From the NCBI RefSeq assembly GCF_029167205.1, contig NZ_JARFPL010000017.1, positions 1-51,464 of the forward strand: DNA of 51,464 bases, in the 5' to 3' direction. Below the pieces are notes generated by a model that saw nothing but the letters and a program-made list of their open reading frames with translations, had not been told where the DNA came from and did no database searches. Source of the stretch: Methanocrinis alkalitolerans. Its GTDB lineage: Archaea > Halobacteriota > Methanosarcinia > Methanotrichales > Methanotrichaceae. Below are positions 50,168 to 51,464 of this stretch, one piece after another; within the stretch, counting starts at the first letter, position 1; each line of letters starts with the position of its first letter. The position numbers were made by a program, and so were the translations under genes.

Positions 50168-51304
50168 TCATCCGGCACGATCGCGCCTTTCATCATGCAG
50201 ATCTTCGGGGTTCTGTATTATGAGGTTTCTGTAGGGGTAGGGTATCTCGATCCCCTCTTTGTCGAACCTCTTTTTGATCGCCTCCCTGATCTCGCAGCCG
50301 GTGGTGAAGGCGACGTCTCTCTTGGGGACGTCGACGCTCAGCCGCAGGTTGACGGCGAAGTCCCCCAGATCCGTCACCCTCACAGTTATCTCGTGGTTCT
50401 TGAGGACGAGAGGGTGGCGCTTTGCAACGTCCAGCATGATATCTCTCGCCTTGTCTATATCTGCGGAGTAGGCGATCCCGACGTTTATGGGCCATGTGAT
50501 CACAGGGTCTGTTATGGACCAGTTGACTATCGGCTGGTTTCCCATGATGCTGTTGGGGACGAAGATCCTCCGGCCGTCCCAGGTTTTGATGGTGGTGTGC
50601 CTCAGGGTCAGATCCTCCACCTGGCAGTAGTCGTCGTTGAAGTTGACGTAGTCGCCTACCCTGAAGGGTTGGAAGACCGCGAGGAAGATTCCGGAGATGA
50701 CGTTTGCGAGGGAGTCTTTGGCCGCAAAGCCGATGGCAAGACCTGCGACCCCCGCACCGGCCAGGAGGGTTACCGCAAGCCTGCTCAGGGGCGGTATCTG
50801 ATATATTACCATTATAAAGCCGGCGATGTAGATGGCGGCGACGAGAAGCCTCCGGATTATCGTCCTGAAGGTCATCTCCGTCTCGGCGTCGATGCCGGCC
50901 TTGCCGCCGGCGGTCACCTTGGGGATCTGGACGGTGAGGGCTCTGTCCACCATCTTGGCGACGAGACGGGTCAGGATCAGGATGACCACCACCGTCGCGA
51001 TGGTGGTGATGATGGAGACGAGGTCGATCCCCAGGGTCGAGTTGAGATGATCGACCGCCGAGATGATCGTCGACGAGGCACCGTCTCCCGTGAGCTGGGA
51101 GGGCAGTTGCGAAGATAGCTGGGGGGGGAGGTCCCCCGATAGGTCGGATCCGTTCGCAGCGGGGTCCATGACCTCCAGGCCCGGGTCGCTGGGGGCGGTG
51201 TAATAGTAGAATGCGTCCTCCTCCGCGGATACGATCTCGTCCTCGTCCATTGAGCTTGGATGGTGGCTGCTAGGGTTTATTAAGGGTTCGCTGAAGGCAT
51301 CCAA
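50168..51304 (-). CDS. MscS-family mechanosensitive channel
   Basis: 378 residues from 51304; an ATG at 51250 (MDEDEIVSAEEDAFYYY) is plausible because a TATA-like TTAATAAA lies about 30 nt before it. An acidic N-terminal region of about 80 residues is followed by TM segments (VSIITTIATVVVILILTRLV, LVAAIYIAGFIMVIYQI) and the pore helix TM3 LLAGAGVAGLAIGFAAKDSL with its Gly/Ala packing. The beta domain comes next (QPFRVGDYVNFNDDYCQVED, LRHTTIKTWDGRRIFVPNS) and then the alpha/beta C-terminal domain. It opens under membrane tension to release solutes. Confidence 0.93.
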   Translation of the reverse strand: MDAFSEPLINPSSHHPSSMDEDEIVSAEEDAFYYYTAPSDPGLEVMDPAANGSDLSGDLPPQLSSQLPSQLTGDGASSTIISAVDHLNSTLGIDLVSIITTIATVVVILILTRLVAKMVDRALTVQIPKVTAGGKAGIDAETEMTFRTIIRRLLVAAIYIAGFIMVIYQIPPLSRLAVTLLAGAGVAGLAIGFAAKDSLANVISGIFLAVFQPFRVGDYVNFNDDYCQVEDLTLRHTTIKTWDGRRIFVPNSIMGNQPIVNWSITDPVITWPINVGIAYSADIDKARDIMLDVAKRHPLVLKNHEITVRVTDLGDFAVNLRLSVDVPKRDVAFTTGCEIREAIKKRFDKEGIEIPYPYRNLIIQNPEDLHDERRDRAG

Positions 51305-51337
51305 AAAGATATTCAGCTTCTGGGCCCCATTTATAGA

Positions 51338-51398
51338 GGCGGGGTGCAGGGGTAGAGAAAACTCCGGTCTTCGGGCCGGGGATGAATCGTACCCCGCC
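51338..51398 (+). other. Nested hairpin: possible IS605-type end or structured RNA
   Basis: GGCGGGGT (51338-51345) pairs perfectly with ACCCCGCC (51391-51398). Inside, CCGGTC-TTCG-GGCCGG (51364-51379) is a 6-bp hairpin with a UUCG tetraloop. A TATA-like TTTATA (51330-51335) precedes it. It lies about 45 nt before the TnpB-like start, where an IS200/IS605 element would have a subterminal hairpin, and it also resembles the hairpin seen in guide RNAs of such elements. Confidence 0.45.
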
Positions 51399-51443
51399 TT
51401 AAGCTATGAATCTTTAAATACCATAGCAGCATAAGTGAGTATA

Positions 51444-51464
51444 ATGCTTAAAGCCTTCAAATAT
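51444..51464 (+). mobile_element. Start of a TnpB/IS200-IS605 OrfB gene, cut by window edge
   Basis: Only seven codons are present: ATG at 51444 reading MLKAFKY, the usual N-terminal sequence of TnpB (OrfB), the RNA-guided nuclease encoded by IS200/IS605 elements. A TATA-like TTTAAATA lies about 30 nt upstream. With seven residues the call rests on similarity to the family start and on the adjacent hairpin. Confidence 0.5.

Noticed and set aside
1..51464. CRISPR array, rRNA genes, integrase or prophage
   Set aside because: No regularly spaced repeats of 25-40 nt, no rRNA signatures and no integrase were seen on reading the window.

Overview
The window is archaeal and most probably from a methanogen. 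It carries SRP54, a group II chaperonin (thermosome), aIF-1A with a RIO1 kinase and a Dim2-like KH protein, the methanogen homocysteine-synthesis pair (HcyBio plus NIL/ferredoxin), a methanofuran-biosynthesis MfnF homologue, the archaeal His-type Thi4, and TATA boxes in front of many genes. Genes on the core backbone are GC-rich (40 of 60 bases are G or C at 42361-42420). DUF11-type and NosD-like exported proteins, with this gene set, suggest Methanotrichaceae (Methanothrix/Methanosaeta relatives). That placement is an inference; no rRNA gene is present.

Layout. 1-9.6 kb is a block of exported proteins: a truncated DUF11 surface protein; then a two-gene cassette (exported parallel beta-helix protein converging on an exported pentapeptide-repeat protein) present twice in tandem; then an exported transglutaminase-like protein. 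9.8-14.8 kb holds the homocysteine pair, two radical SAM enzymes and a DUF2551 protein. 14.8-17.2 kb is one AT-rich gene for a large protein with a zinc ribbon and a PD-(D/E)XK-like nuclease motif. 17.3-27.3 kb is housekeeping: SRP54, an intron-containing tRNA-Arg, a cis-prenyltransferase, tRNA-Val, the aIF-1A/RIO1/KH operon, a site-2 protease, MfnF, an F420-oxidoreductase-like protein and a YchF-type GTPase. 27.4-30.5 kb is a very AT-rich restriction-modification cassette. 31-41 kb contains a flavin reductase, a decayed and an intact copy of a small membrane protein, a CoA-transferase/GNAT fusion, the thermosome, RqcH, a Mut7-C nuclease, a metallophosphoesterase remnant and a methyltransferase. 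41.4-51.3 kb holds a P-type ATPase, Thi4/UPF0146, a divergent FtsZ-family protein, a UbiD decarboxylase, DUF1614, an Mrp/NBP35 ATPase, a small unknown protein and an MscS channel. The last 21 bases look like the start of a TnpB (IS200/IS605 OrfB) gene, next to a nested hairpin.

The most unusual points are: (i) the duplicated beta-helix/pentapeptide cassette, whose pentapeptide copies are almost identical over the C-terminal two thirds while the beta-helix copies have diverged; (ii) two genes (aIF-1A and a flavin reductase) whose only sensible starts are non-AUG codons, CUG and ACG; (iii) two AT-rich defence-like islands; (iv) an FtsZ paralogue with an altered GTP-binding loop; (v) a P-type ATPase lacking the usual TM4 glutamate. 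Start codons were moved from the longest-ORF position wherever a paralogue, a Shine-Dalgarno sequence, a TATA box or a family N-terminus argued for it; each case is stated.
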